A DNA stretch of 64,000 nucleotides, from the NCBI GenBank assembly GCA_033239125.1, contig BSWB01000005.1, positions 145,200,494 to 145,264,493 on the forward strand, read 5' to 3'. The DNA is from Fagopyrum homotropicum. Taxonomy: Eukaryota > Streptophyta > Magnoliopsida > Caryophyllales > Polygonaceae. This document shows positions 11,510 through 20,927 of this stretch, piece by piece (position 1 is the first letter of the stretch; each line of letters opens with the position of its first letter). Below the pieces are notes generated by a model. That model had not been told where the DNA came from, ran no database searches, and was given only the letters and a program-made list of their open reading frames with translations. The position numbers and the translations under genes were made by a program.

Positions 11510-13110
11510 GCTGAATTTTGACATATCTGGGCTGGAACAGCATTGAGTGTCCAAAAGTCTGAGACCAAATGATTAGAGAATAAGCCTTAGAGTTTTCAGA
11601 GCAATTTGATGTGATTCTAAATTACTGAGATTCCAATTAAGGAGATAGCTGCATTTTGTAAAAGTTCAAGGGTAAAGTTCAGCATCAGAAAGACAGCTTA
11701 ATAATTTACTCATGTAATCAGTAAGCATTCTACAAATTCTAAGGCAACGATACCATTGTCAAAGATTCCTGGACTAGACATTTCAACGAACAGGTTGTGT
11801 GCATACATAGGAACGTTATTTCCGACAAATGCCAGTGATAATCACATTGCTTGTAAAACGGAAGTAATTTCTTTCAAATACATGAAGAAAAGCAGTACCT
11901 TACTGAAGTTCGGAATCCCAAACACTGCACGAATCGCAAATTTCAGTTTATAATCTCCAGAGAAACTTATGCACTTGTGAAGGATGGAACGATGACGCAA
12001 TGTCCCTCCCTTTAATTCTTTTTATTTTCTTATTTACTAGTTGGGCTGGGCTCAGATATCAGGACTTTTTGGGCTGGACAGGCCCATTAATTGGTATGCT
12101 AATAAAATATCCCGTTCTTCCAAAACAACTCACGTTAAAATTGTGTTTAGGCCTTAAGTACGGGTCAATTATAGTTTTTACAAACCATGATATTTTATGC
12201 ATTAAAATTGTGTTTAGACTTTATGATAGTGTTATCTTTTAAATTTCTTGATAATAATTGTTAATTTTAACTCTTCTCGATTCAATAATTAACAGGTGGC
12301 TATTACGCGCACGTCTTTTACAAAACATTAATATCTCACCACCACCTTAAAAAAAACTCACATTTAATTTATATAACTTTAACTTCAACACTAAGATATA
12401 CTCCCTCCGATAAAAAATAAGTGTCGTTTTAGCATCAGAAATTTGATCACAATTATCTGTCGTTTTAAGTTTTTTAGGTCAATAAATGAACAATAATTAT
12501 AAAAAATGTTCTTGAAAATTGGTGTAAATGATTAATTTTAGTTCTAAAATCTTTCTTATTGGTTTAAAAGAAGGTTGAATATTAAATAAGTGATAAGATT
12601 TAGAAAAATTTTACAAAATCTATGTTATTTAATATTTTTCTTAAAAGGAGCTGTTACCAAAAAGTTTTAGAGAAAATGTACTCTAGTAGGCTTTAGGCTT
12701 TTTTTATCAAATAAAATAAATAAACTATACTTATTGTAATTGATATCACAAAACATATTGTAAAAACGTTGGTTTGGTAGTGTCTTCCTACGTAGTTACA
12801 GATTTGAACAAGCTGGGTAACCAAGTTTTAGGTTTATATATCTCTTGATTGTATTTCAATGTAAATAAAATCTTATAAGGAGATTGAGGCCGGTATTAAA
12901 TTGGCTGTAAGGCAAGATGTTCACATGCAATGTGAGTCATTATTACATACCAACTCTCTTTTGAAGGTCGGGGCACATATTTATCGACATGTACGGAAAG
13001 AGCAATTATAACACTTTTTTCATGCTTACAATTCATATGGAAATAATATATATTTTTACAACTCTTATAGATTGTTGTTGCTTGTGAAGTTATCAAATGA
13101 GAGCTATTCT
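11510..13110. repeat. Segmental duplication arm B (pairs with 20893-22420)
   Basis: From 'ctgggctggaacagcattga' (11521) onward the sequence is collinear with the 5' end and upstream region of the DIM1B-like gene (20911 onward). Shared blocks include 'tcctggactagacatttc', 'cttttacaaaacat', 'gttttagagaaaatgt' and 'taaggcaagatgttcaca'. The first 20 or so DIM1B codons are present, but the rest of the gene is absent and the PPR gene lies there instead. Short open frames in this arm are not credible genes. Arms differ by small indels. Confidence 0.85.
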
Positions 13111-13114
13111 ACAC

Positions 13115-13370
13115 TAAGCATGTCCACGGGCCAGGGGTTCGGGAAAGGTAACCCGGACCCGTATAAATGGTTGACCTGTCGGGTTGACGACCCGCCGGGT
13201 CACGGGTCAGTTCCGCCAGGTTACGGGTCAGACCCGCCGGGTCACGGGTCGGCCCTTTTATTTTAAAACCCATTTAAAAAAAAAAAAAAAAAGATGACCC
13301 GGCGGGTCGACCCGCCGGGTCACGGGTAAGGATCACCTCGACCCTTACCCGTGATCCGTGGACATGCTTA
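13115..13370. mobile_element. hAT-like MITE, 256 bp, 8-bp TSD
   Basis: The terminal inverted repeats are TAAGCATGTCCACGG and its reverse complement. The target duplication TTCTACAC is at 13107-13114 and 13371-13378. The duplicated segment at 22405-22420 shows the matching sequence without the insertion, an empty site. The interior is a cluster of CCCGCCGGGTC-type GC palindromes followed by a poly-A run. No coding capacity. Confidence 0.9.
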
Positions 13371-13377
13371 TTCTACA

Positions 13378-13428
13378 CCTCTAGAAGAGAGGGTTTGAAC
13401 CCCGACAAACCCTCTCTTCTAGAGGTGT
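13378..13428. repeat. Perfect short hairpin
   Basis: The sequence 'cctctagaagagagggttt' is followed after 10 bases by its exact inverse, forming a 19-bp stem. It sits directly at the 3' target duplication of the hAT MITE and at the border of a dispersed repeat. Its origin is unknown. Confidence 0.75.
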
Positions 13429-13439
13429 CGGGTTGAACA

Positions 13440-13925
13440 ACAACCCCCCCCCAACCTCCATGGAAGCTTCCAAATCAACAATACCAAACTCTCCACAACT
13501 GTTTACCGGCCTTCACAATTATTTACGACCTACTGCCCTTCTGATCACTAGTTACGGCTTACCGGAACCCTCTATTTTGGAGTAAGATTGAACACCATCT
13601 CCACTAACGGCTTACCAACCACCTTCGATGGTCTAATGGGTTATTGGTTCTTGCCGAAACCAACCATTGTCCTCCTCTTTCGGCCTACCAGCAACTACTT
13701 TTGGTCAAACGTGGCTTCAAATAGGGCCGGGAAAAATATCTTGGATTTTGCGTAGTTGTAAAAAGAAGTTACGAAGCCGATTTTTTACTTCAACAAGTGC
13801 TGCGAAAAAATCTTGGAATATGCGTAGTTGTAAAAAAAAATCACGAAGCCATTTTTTTCGGCCTTTTGATCCACTAGACGGCGTGCCGTCTAGTGTTTCG
13901 AACCGCTTTCCATTATATAAAAAAA
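13440..13925. repeat. Dispersed repeat family copy 3
   Basis: This is homologous to 4540-4760 and 7585-7960, sharing 'gaacaccatctcca', 'ttattggttcttgccg' and 'cggccttttgat'. It includes a small tandem duplication ('cttggattttgcgtagttg' and 'cttggaatatgcgtagttg'). No gene is evident. Confidence 0.6.
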
Positions 13926-14402
13926 ACTTTGTTGTAGTAAGAAAGAATTAGGTTAAATTGACTTTTTTTTTTATAGGTTTTTGTTTTGTAGGCCCCTCTA
14001 ATTTTACCCTATATATAATTCCTCTAGCTGAAAAAATTGGGTTAAATAGGGTTATACTTACTAAATGAGTAATGGTATGAGTACTTTTAAAAGAGTAATA
14101 ATGGTAAAAAAAACCTCATTAGTTATTTTACCCGTGTAGTAATAGTAGTAAAAATTCTAGTTATTCATTTTACCCGTGTAGTAACTAGTAAGTTACACAC
14201 ATTGGATTTGTTTAAAAATGATTGAAAGAATTGAGTTAAATAGGCTATTTTTTATGGATTTTTTTCGAAAATATGAAGGAAAAGAAAATATTTCTTATAT
14301 TAGGTACGGATTGAAACTAATTCCCAGAATAGGAAGGAACTTAGGCTCGGAGAGAACCTGCAGTTTAAACGAGTTGTAGGAAAGTCGCAGTTTTAATTAA
14401 AA

Positions 14403-14480
14403 TAGGCGGAGAGCTCAATTGGTAGGCTTACCAAGCAACTAATAACTTGGGGTTGCAAGTTCGATTCCAATGGGCCGCTT
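14403..14480 (+). other. tRNA-like sequence (probable pseudo-tRNA)
   Basis: An A-box-like gagctcaattggtagg and a B-box-like agttcgattcc lie about 40 bp apart, and the ends (ggcgg and ccgc) can pair. The acceptor stem is imperfect and I cannot assign an anticodon, so this is not claimed as a functional tRNA. Confidence 0.45.
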
Positions 14481-14502
14481 TAGAATAAAATCATACAAAT
14501 GT

Positions 14503-14592
14503 GCAGCCGGATGGACTCGAACCCGTATCTCCTGATTCCATAAGACTAATTCTTTGGAAAGACTACCGATTGAGCTAATGACACAATGTCCA
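14503..14592 (-). other. tRNA-like sequence, opposite arm (probable pseudo-tRNA)
   Basis: Read on the minus strand it has ttagctcaatcggtag (RNA polymerase III A-box) and gggttcgagtcc (B-box). A tRNA-like 3' side (ggctgcac) follows. The 5' acceptor side does not pair well with it, so it is degenerate. It mirrors the tRNA-like sequence of the other arm. Confidence 0.5.
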
Positions 14593-15059
14593 TATTTCTT
14601 TGACTATTATAATTAAAAGTCGCAGTTTAAAACTGCAGTTTCAATACACTCGCAATTTCAAACGGCGAGTTTTACTCCGAACCTAAAATACTTCCTATTC
14701 CCGTAATTAGTATTAGTCCGTGCCTAATATAAGAAAAACAATAAATTTCCTACCTATTTTCGAAAAAAATTCTCTTTTTTATATAATCTTTTGTTTTGTA
14801 GACCCCTCTAATTCACCTTGTATATAATTTTTCTAGATGAAAGATTTAGGTTAAATAGTGGTATATTTACTAAATGAGTTTATGATATAGATAATAGAGT
14901 AATAGTGGTAAAATGCCTAGTTAGTGATTTTACCCAAAATGATTAAATAATTTCGATTTAGAGAGGAAAAAAAGGGCAGTTGTAATTATTTGGAAAAAGA
15001 TAAAAGGGCTTCATCAGTTGTTTGACTTTAACGTCATTTTGCTTTACTAAGTTATATAT

Positions 15060-15594
15060 ATTAGAGGAAATTGGATGAAATGCACCCCAACATAAAATTC
15101 ATGTACTAAATAACATATGCCTATAATTTTTTTAAACTAAATAGCATCTTTAATCAATAATGTCTTATTTGTCCCTATTATCATATATCAATTTCATCCA
15201 ATTTAGTTACAAGAGAATTCGAAAATTATTATACAATAATTTAATTAAAGAATGTGAATAAGTGAGAGCATAATTTATGTAATATCATTAAAAAAAACAA
15301 AATTTCATTCAAAAGTTGAAGCGTTTCATCAAACAAATATTCGTTCTAGCGAGAGAGCAGTTGAAGCGTCAACCATAGTGAATATTTATTGTAATATCTG
15401 TAAAAAAAAAAATAGTACAAGTCATGTAACATTTTGACATGTAGTAGTAAATGACGAAGAGTACTCACGCTTCACATCTACATAAACAATATTAGAAAAT
15501 GTATGATTGACATACTTAGTTTCATGTGACCGCCTCATTAGAAAGGTCATAGTGAATATTTCTTGTATTTCCTGTAAAATACATTACACGTCTT
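15060..15594. repeat. AT-rich spacer with a decayed internal repeat
   Basis: The words 'gaagagtactcac' and 'cataaacaatatta' recur at about 15455, 16158 and 16250, forming a degenerate repeat family around the hAT element that follows. The stretch 'aattggatgaaatgcaccc' at 15067 reappears at 63481. No gene is seen. Confidence 0.45.
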
Positions 15595-16125
15595 CATGGG
15601 CGGCCCTTGGGGGGCAGCAGCCCCACCCTCCAAAAAAAAAAATTTATTTGTTTTTTTTTGAAAAAAATCTATTTGTTTTTTTTTGAAAAAAATCGTTTTA
15701 AAATGGGTCGTGACTTCTCGTTTATAAAAAATTTGTCTACGATTTATTAAATTTTTTTATATAACTATTCTTGTGTTATATTTAAATCTTGTTTTGGATC
15801 TTTCGCCGAAGTAAGTGAAACTTCAAAAGAATTTCCCGTTTTAGGCTCGGAGTGAAATAATTCACCAAAATGCACGAGATTTGTTGTTTGAAATAGAAGC
15901 GCGGTCTTAGACCGCACTATTATTTGTAATACGCGTTGTCGAGGACAACACAAATAGAGGTAGACCGCGGCTATAGTGTAACGTTTTTTAAAGAAAAAAA
16001 AAACTAAAGATGTGCGGTTATAGATGTGTCTATAGGGCAACTCTTTTTCGCTATTTTATTTTCATAGATATATTTATCGAAAATAAAATTTTGCCCCCCC
16101 CCTCGAAATCCTGCGACCGCCACTG
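15595..16125. mobile_element. hAT-like non-autonomous element, 531 bp
   Basis: The ends are CATGGGCGG and the reverse complement of CAGTGGCGG, with 8-bp flanks CACGTCTT (15587-15594) and CACGTCAT (16126-16133), one mismatch. Just inside are a GC-rich 'ggggggcagcagccccacc' stretch and, at the other end, 'ttgccccccccctcg'. A small inverted 'gcggtcttagaccgc' palindrome lies at about 15900. No coding capacity. Confidence 0.8.
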
Positions 16126-16376
16126 CACGTCATATAACATTCTGACATACAATAAACGACGAAGAGTACTCACACTTCAAATCTAAAAAAACAGATTAAA
16201 GTTTTATGATGTTGATTGCAAATTCTAACATACAATAATAAACGTAGTACTCACACTCCATATCTTCATAAACAATATTAAAGGTTTTGAGATATTGTTT
16301 GCATAACAAATATGTTAACTAAAATTAATAACATTAACAACCATTAACGATTCACCTTTTATAATTAGCTTCTATA

Positions 16377-16499
16377 ATTAGAATATATTATGCTTTTAAG
16401 ATTATTATGCTTTAAAAGTTAAAAATTAACCCAAAATAATTAGAATATACTATGCTTTTAAGATTATTATGCTTTAAAAGTTAAAAATTAACCCAAAAT
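16377..16499 (+). repeat. Two tandem copies of a 61-bp unit
   Basis: The unit starting 'aattagaatata' and ending 'aattaacccaaaat' is repeated head-to-tail with one or two differences. It is non-coding. Confidence 0.85.
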
Positions 16500-17049
16500 C
16501 TTGTACATACAGATAAATTAGTATGTGCTCCCTACAATCCCGCCTAAACTTTGGGTAGTACATAGAGATAAATTAGTCTCTTGTCATATTCTGAGGTTGA
16601 CAAATACTAAGAAAAATTAATAATATAATATTAAATAACAAATTCATCCTATATATTAATCGGCGTTTATTATTTAAAGATAATGCAAACTAAAATCACA
16701 AATTGTTGATATTTAAGTTTTAACGTTTTCAAATTGGCTTGAAAAACTCACTGGGATTAACAGGAAGGTTTACACCATAAAAGTACACGGAACCGTTTTA
16801 TTTATTACATATGATATTGTGGAAGTTACTCAAATACACCTCCAACCGAAAGTCACTGCATATGCAAAGCAGGGTTACTCCTAAACCCTAACTCAAACAA
16901 ACACACAACTTAAAACATAAACACTTACACGATGAAACTTCAAAACCATTAACATCTTTTTTTTTTTTTAAATAGTGCTACTAGAAAGTAGAAATATTCC
17001 ATATAGATAGCTTAGCAAGTCAACCCCTGCTGCAAACACCGGTAACACC

Positions 17050-17370
17050 TTAACGGCCACCACCGCCGGTGGTTCCGTAGCCTCCACGGCCACCAGTACC
17101 TCCAAGATCTCCGGTGTCGAGGATGTCTTCCTGCTCATCTCCTACGTCACGCCTCTGCTGCTGCTGTCCTCCACCAACAACACCGCCACCAGCTCCACTT
17201 TCGAATCTAGTCTTACCGTAGCCTCCTTGTTCACCGCCGCCAACTCCTCCGAGGCCACCGGTACCCGCTTGCTGCTCTCCTCTTCCTCCTATACCTCCCA
17301 TGCCCATGTGCATCTGATCTCCTTGTTGCTTCCTGTCACCTCCTTGGCCTTGGCGAGTCCTATCAGCCAT
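17050..17370 (-). CDS. Glycine/glutamine-rich LEA-like small protein, 106 aa (copy C, intact)
   Basis: The ATG at 17370 is preceded on the minus strand by a pyrimidine tract and ACAG, so a 5'-UTR intron acceptor lies just upstream. A longer in-frame start at 17457 would read through that T-tract and is less likely. The protein is hydrophilic: M-A-D-R-T, a Gln/Gly/Asp segment, M-H-M-G-M-G-G, then long Gly-rich stretches with a Q-Q-Q-Q-R-R-D acidic/basic insert and a Gly-rich end. No signal peptide, no Cys, no membrane segment. This composition matches late-embryogenesis-abundant or desiccation-type proteins, but I recognise no named family motif. Two CACGTG boxes upstream fit ABA or seed control. 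It is the only intact copy of three. Confidence 0.65.
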   Translation of the reverse strand: MADRTRQGQGGDRKQQGDQMHMGMGGIGGRGEQQAGTGGLGGVGGGEQGGYGKTRFESGAGGGVVGGGQQQQRRDVGDEQEDILDTGDLGGTGGRGGYGTTGGGGR

Positions 17371-17597
17371 TTTTGATCCGATGATTCTAATCCTGACCTG
17401 TAAAAAAAAAAAAACTTTTGAAAGTATTTGTGATATGTTGTTTTCTTCTCTATCCAAGCTTTGATGTTGTGATGATGGTTTGTATAAAACTGTAGGGTTT
17501 TAATAGTGGAAGGATTGCATGGGGTTTCGGGTACTTTGAAGCTTTGTTTATTAGGGTTAGTAGATTCATGTAGGAACGTACCTGTCATGGAATTTGA

Positions 17598-17635
17598 CAC
17601 GTGGCAGGGTGGATATGGTCGGGTGAAGACACGTG
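17598..17635 (-). promoter_or_regulatory. Paired G-box/ABRE sites upstream of the LEA-like gene
   Basis: CACGTG occurs at 17598-17603 (as ACACGTGGC, a classic ABRE core) and at 17630-17635, about 230-265 bp upstream of the ATG. Both are intact here and partly mutated in the two pseudogene copies, consistent with loss of regulation there. Binding of bZIP/ABF factors is inferred only. Confidence 0.55.
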
Positions 17636-18068
17636 ATTATTGGAGTTGGGTGGATGTTTGAAAATCTTGACACGTTTGCTATGATTCTTTGTTGAATGCA
17701 GAGATTGTCGCACAATGGTGATTTTGGATAAGAAGCTTTGAAGGAAATTTTTGTTTGTTCATGATCACTATGAATAAATTATATTACTCCCACTTATCCA
17801 ACTTAGATAATTTCATTTGTTCCAGAGTTATGCAACTTCAAGACATGCATGAATTAAGTAAAAATAAACATTAAACAACAAACTGAACAATGTAAATGCA
17901 GAAATAGATAAAAAAAAAAATTAAATACATTCTTTTTATAAATTTTTATTTTTTAAATCCTCTAATTTTAATCATTTTCCAGTACAGATTTACAGGGTTT
18001 TAGTCAGAATTATTTGTCTACTAAATTAAGTTGCCACAGTGAATCTGTCAACAGAGGACGAGGATTAA

Positions 18069-18441
18069 GGGTGTGTTTGGTTGAGGATTAAAGGAGGTTA
18101 ATTTAGATTAAAATTTAGGAGATTAATTTTTGTAAGTGTTTGGATGAAGATGGAGATTATGAATAAAATTATATGAGGGGTTAATTGAGATTAAAAATGG
18201 CCAAAAAATAATCTCATATTACCAAGGTTAAAGGAGATTAATTTCTACCCATCAATTAGGATTCACTCAAATTTATAAATCTATATCAATTAAACCCATT
18301 AAAAAATCTTCAACCAAACAACTTGAAGTAGATTATTTTATATCAAATAATCCATAATAAATCCCACATAAAATTTAACCTCTTTTAAATTCCATCTATA
18401 TTAATCTTCAAAATAACCTCCATCTCCTACCAAACACACCC
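18069..18441. mobile_element. Tourist-like (PIF/Harbinger) MITE, 373 bp
   Basis: The terminal inverted repeats are GGGTGTGTTTGGTTG and a right end ending CCAAACACACCC. The 3-bp target duplication TAA is at 18066-18068 and 18442-18444. It is AT-rich with no coding capacity. It lies between the LEA-like gene and the PPR scrap. Confidence 0.88.
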
Positions 18442-18632
18442 TAAGGTTCAAAATCTCTTAGAAAACAAATCAAAGTTTTAAGCGCCCACGTAACATCAGG
18501 ATTTCCACCAAAAGAAGAAAAAAAAACAAATAACGTCAGATTAGCATATAGCATTTGCATCCTTTTGCATACCTTAACAGACGCAGCAAAGATGTTCAGC
18601 AAATATCAACTTTAAAGCCTTGACGCAATTGA

Positions 18633-18876
18633 TCACCAAAAATCTCCACATGAACACTTACCATTTTTGAAATGATAAAATCTCATGTTATCTAGTATAT
18701 CTCTGTTTGTGATCTTCGACACTCCACACATGAAAATATGGCAATCCACACAAATCCTCAGGTTTTTCATGATCCGGAGTTGTTGGACCCGGTCAAGAGT
18801 TGTCTTTGTGGTCAAGGCAAATCATTTTTCGGATCCAACAAAAACAAATTTCGGTTGGTTTTATACCATTTTCGAA
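18633..18876. pseudogene. Rearranged PPR scrap: 3' end and inverted 5' end joined
   Basis: The stretch 18633-18777 (minus) matches the last 48 codons of the PPR gene, with the terminal C-S-C-G-D-F-W and stop intact. Immediately beyond, 18791-18876 (plus) matches the N-terminal region around codons 11-37 of the same gene, but in the opposite orientation. The roughly 1.7 kb between is missing. Short inverted words 'ccggagttgttggacc' (about 18774) and 'ggtccaacaactccgg' (about 18892) bracket the inverted piece. This is a deletion with inversion and cannot be functional. Confidence 0.8.
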
Positions 18877-19711
18877 GCTGACGGGACGGGTCTGGTCCAA
18901 CAACTCCGGATCGGAATTGGGTCGCGTAAAAAACTTGTTTTCAGATAGTTTGTTTCTGGTCGGTTTAGTTTGGGTCGAGCGCCGATTGTTCGGGTTAGAT
19001 ACGGTTTATCCGGTCATTTTGGTCGGTTACCTCGGGTCGGGTCATTTCGGTTTCAGGTCGTTATTGTGTTTCTCTATTTGGGGATTTGGGTCATTTTCGA
19101 GTTTGAGTTATTTTTGGTTTTGGGTTCGAGTAGGGTTTTTTCACATTCAGGGTCAAGTTTTATAATTTTCATCGGTGATCACTATTCTACTTTCCATGGC
19201 ATGAAGTTTCAAATCAAGTGAAAAGAAGCCTTATAAATAGTGACTCCAATAAATTTCGAATTTCAAGGCACAATGCGTTGGATTTACAAATAACAGACTA
19301 ATGTGTAGCCAGTCTCAAAACTAACGAGCAACGAGCAAAGCTGTTGCACTTCACACTCGGACTTGCTAGTCGTTTAGTTGCAGCTTGGCAAAGAGGGTAT
19401 GACGAGGGGAGGATAGGATAGGACCTAGCATTCACTGAAACAAATATATATCTCCTATCATTTTCCTGATTTCGATTTATTTCATCCAAGAAGCCTTTTC
19501 GGATCATTTGAATCTTCTCACAATCAATGCTCGCCCTTGTGCTCGCCCTTGTGGAAGTGCAAGTCAAGTTACAAAATCCAGCAACTTCTGTGATCTTGAG
19601 TATAATCAACCACCGGCACTTCAGATTACCTTATTCAGTTGCTGCATTGTCAATCACAAATTCACAATTCACATGTTGATCAGTCATTCCAATCTGATGT
19701 GGATCCATTTG

Positions 19712-20927
19712 CTATGTATCATAAGAAGCAGAAATTTCAACAGCTTGCTTATCTTCAATTTTCCTGTGAAAATGTATCTCCTGTTGATTCAACAAGGACA
19801 GCAATTGCAGAAGTTCATCAATAGACAATTTAGAAGGCCTTTTGTCCTCGAACCCATTTGATCTTAAGACTCCAATCACCTTCTCTTTAAAATAACTCAG
19901 GCCCAAGCATGAAGATGGAGGCAACAATAGATCCTCTTCATCGTCTACATCTTTGTCACTGCATTCGGATGTGATGACTGGGCTCTCGTAGTGTAAGTGC
20001 ATATTAGACAATCCCATTAACTCAATAAGCTTCTTCTTTTGCTTGAATGTTGCACCCAAAGTCTTATTCTTTTTACTGAAGCAGGTCCTTGTGAACGCCC
20101 ACCATTCATTCAAATCAACATTTGGAACCTCGGTCTTTGGATGAATTTTAATCACCGAAGAGTCAACTTTAGGAATTGGAAGAAATTCCCTTTTGCTTAC
20201 ATCCATGACAAACTTCACATCAGCAACTAGTTTGATATTCACAGCCAAACGGTTGAACTCTGAATCACCGGGATTTGCCATTAGTCGATGGGCAAATTCT
20301 TTCTGAAGTAAAAGAGTAGCACTGCGAAATGGGCGAGCTCCAAATACCAATTTTGCAATGAGAGGTGACGAAATTCCGTAAGGAATATTTGCCACCACAA
20401 GATCAAAATCCGGGAAGTCAGCCTTTAGAGCATCATTACAAATCACCTGAAAAAAAAATTACTTTAATCACTCAAAAGCATTCTAGAAGCATGATTATCA
20501 CATACTTGAAACAAAACAGTACTCTTACAGTTAGCTTATCTTCAAGTCCAGTCGCAGCAACTCGCTTATGAAGGACTTCTGCCATTCTTTTGTCAATTTC
20601 AACCACCACAACCTTATGTGCAGCTTCTAGAAGCTTAAGAGTCAGATTGCCAGTACCAGGTCCAATTTCAAGAACTGTGTCTGATGGTCTTATGTTAGAT
20701 CTTTTAACAATAGTATCAACAATTCTCGTGTTAGTAAGAAGATGTTGACCCAATCCCTTGTAAAGATGAAAGCGTTTTTCACCGTCGGCTCCTTTGTTTC
20801 CAAAGCTATCTCCAACTTCATTAACCCTGTCATAATTGGGTTTGCTATGCAGTAACTGGCACAAGAACACATCGCGGCGGATCAAAGCCCGTGCAACATA
20901 TTTGACATTTCTGGGCTGGAACAGCAT
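19712..20927 (-). CDS. DIM1B: KsgA/Dim1-type rRNA adenine dimethyltransferase, mitochondrial-like, 377 aa
   Basis: Two exons: 20529-20927 and 19712-20446, separated by an 82-bp GT..AG intron; 399 + 735 nt is a whole number of codons. The enzyme family uses S-adenosylmethionine to N6-dimethylate two adjacent adenines at the 3' end of small-subunit rRNA. The SAM-binding motif V-L-E-I-G-P-G-T-G-N is at residues 85-94 and the catalytic N-I-P-Y at 153-156. A basic N-terminus (M-L-F-Q-P-R, several Arg, no acid for 18 residues) suits a mitochondrial presequence. An upstream in-frame Met exists at 21053 but adds an untypical leader. Length is close to Arabidopsis DIM1B as I recall it. Its 5' end and upstream flank are duplicated at 11.5-13.1 kb. 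Confidence 0.88.

Larger units (their letters stand above)
14262..14775. mobile_element. Fold-back (long inverted repeat) element carrying tRNA-like arms
   Basis: The left arm (from 'ttttttcgaaaata' at about 14263 through 'cttatattaggtacgga' and 'ggaataggaagtatt'-type words to the cgcagtttt block at about 14390) is mirrored by the reverse complement of 14600-14775. The inner part holds two tRNA-like sequences in opposite orientation. No protein is encoded. It could be a MITE that captured a tRNA-like sequence, or an inverted dimer of a SINE-type element. Confidence 0.7.
13945..14945. repeat. Direct repeats flanking a fold-back element
   Basis: About 180 bp at 13945-14165 and at 14780-14945 are homologous in the same orientation, sharing 'ttttgttttgtag', 'cccctctaatt', 'tatataatt' and 'taaatgagt'. 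They bracket the inverted-repeat element at 14262-14775. They could be a large target duplication, a host tandem repeat split by insertion, or part of a composite element. Confidence 0.6.

Noticed and set aside
11756..12242. Short frames in the DIM1B upstream duplicate
   Set aside because: Frames are not kept between the two duplication arms and carry no motif; probably 5' leader or promoter DNA.
14403..14592. Functional tRNA genes
   Set aside because: A- and B-box words are present but acceptor stems do not pair properly and no anticodon arm could be assigned.
18800..19221. Plus-strand frames that look like a small gene
   Set aside because: The N-part is the inverted 5' end of the PPR gene; the rest is low-complexity Gly/Phe/Ser sequence from T/G-rich DNA.
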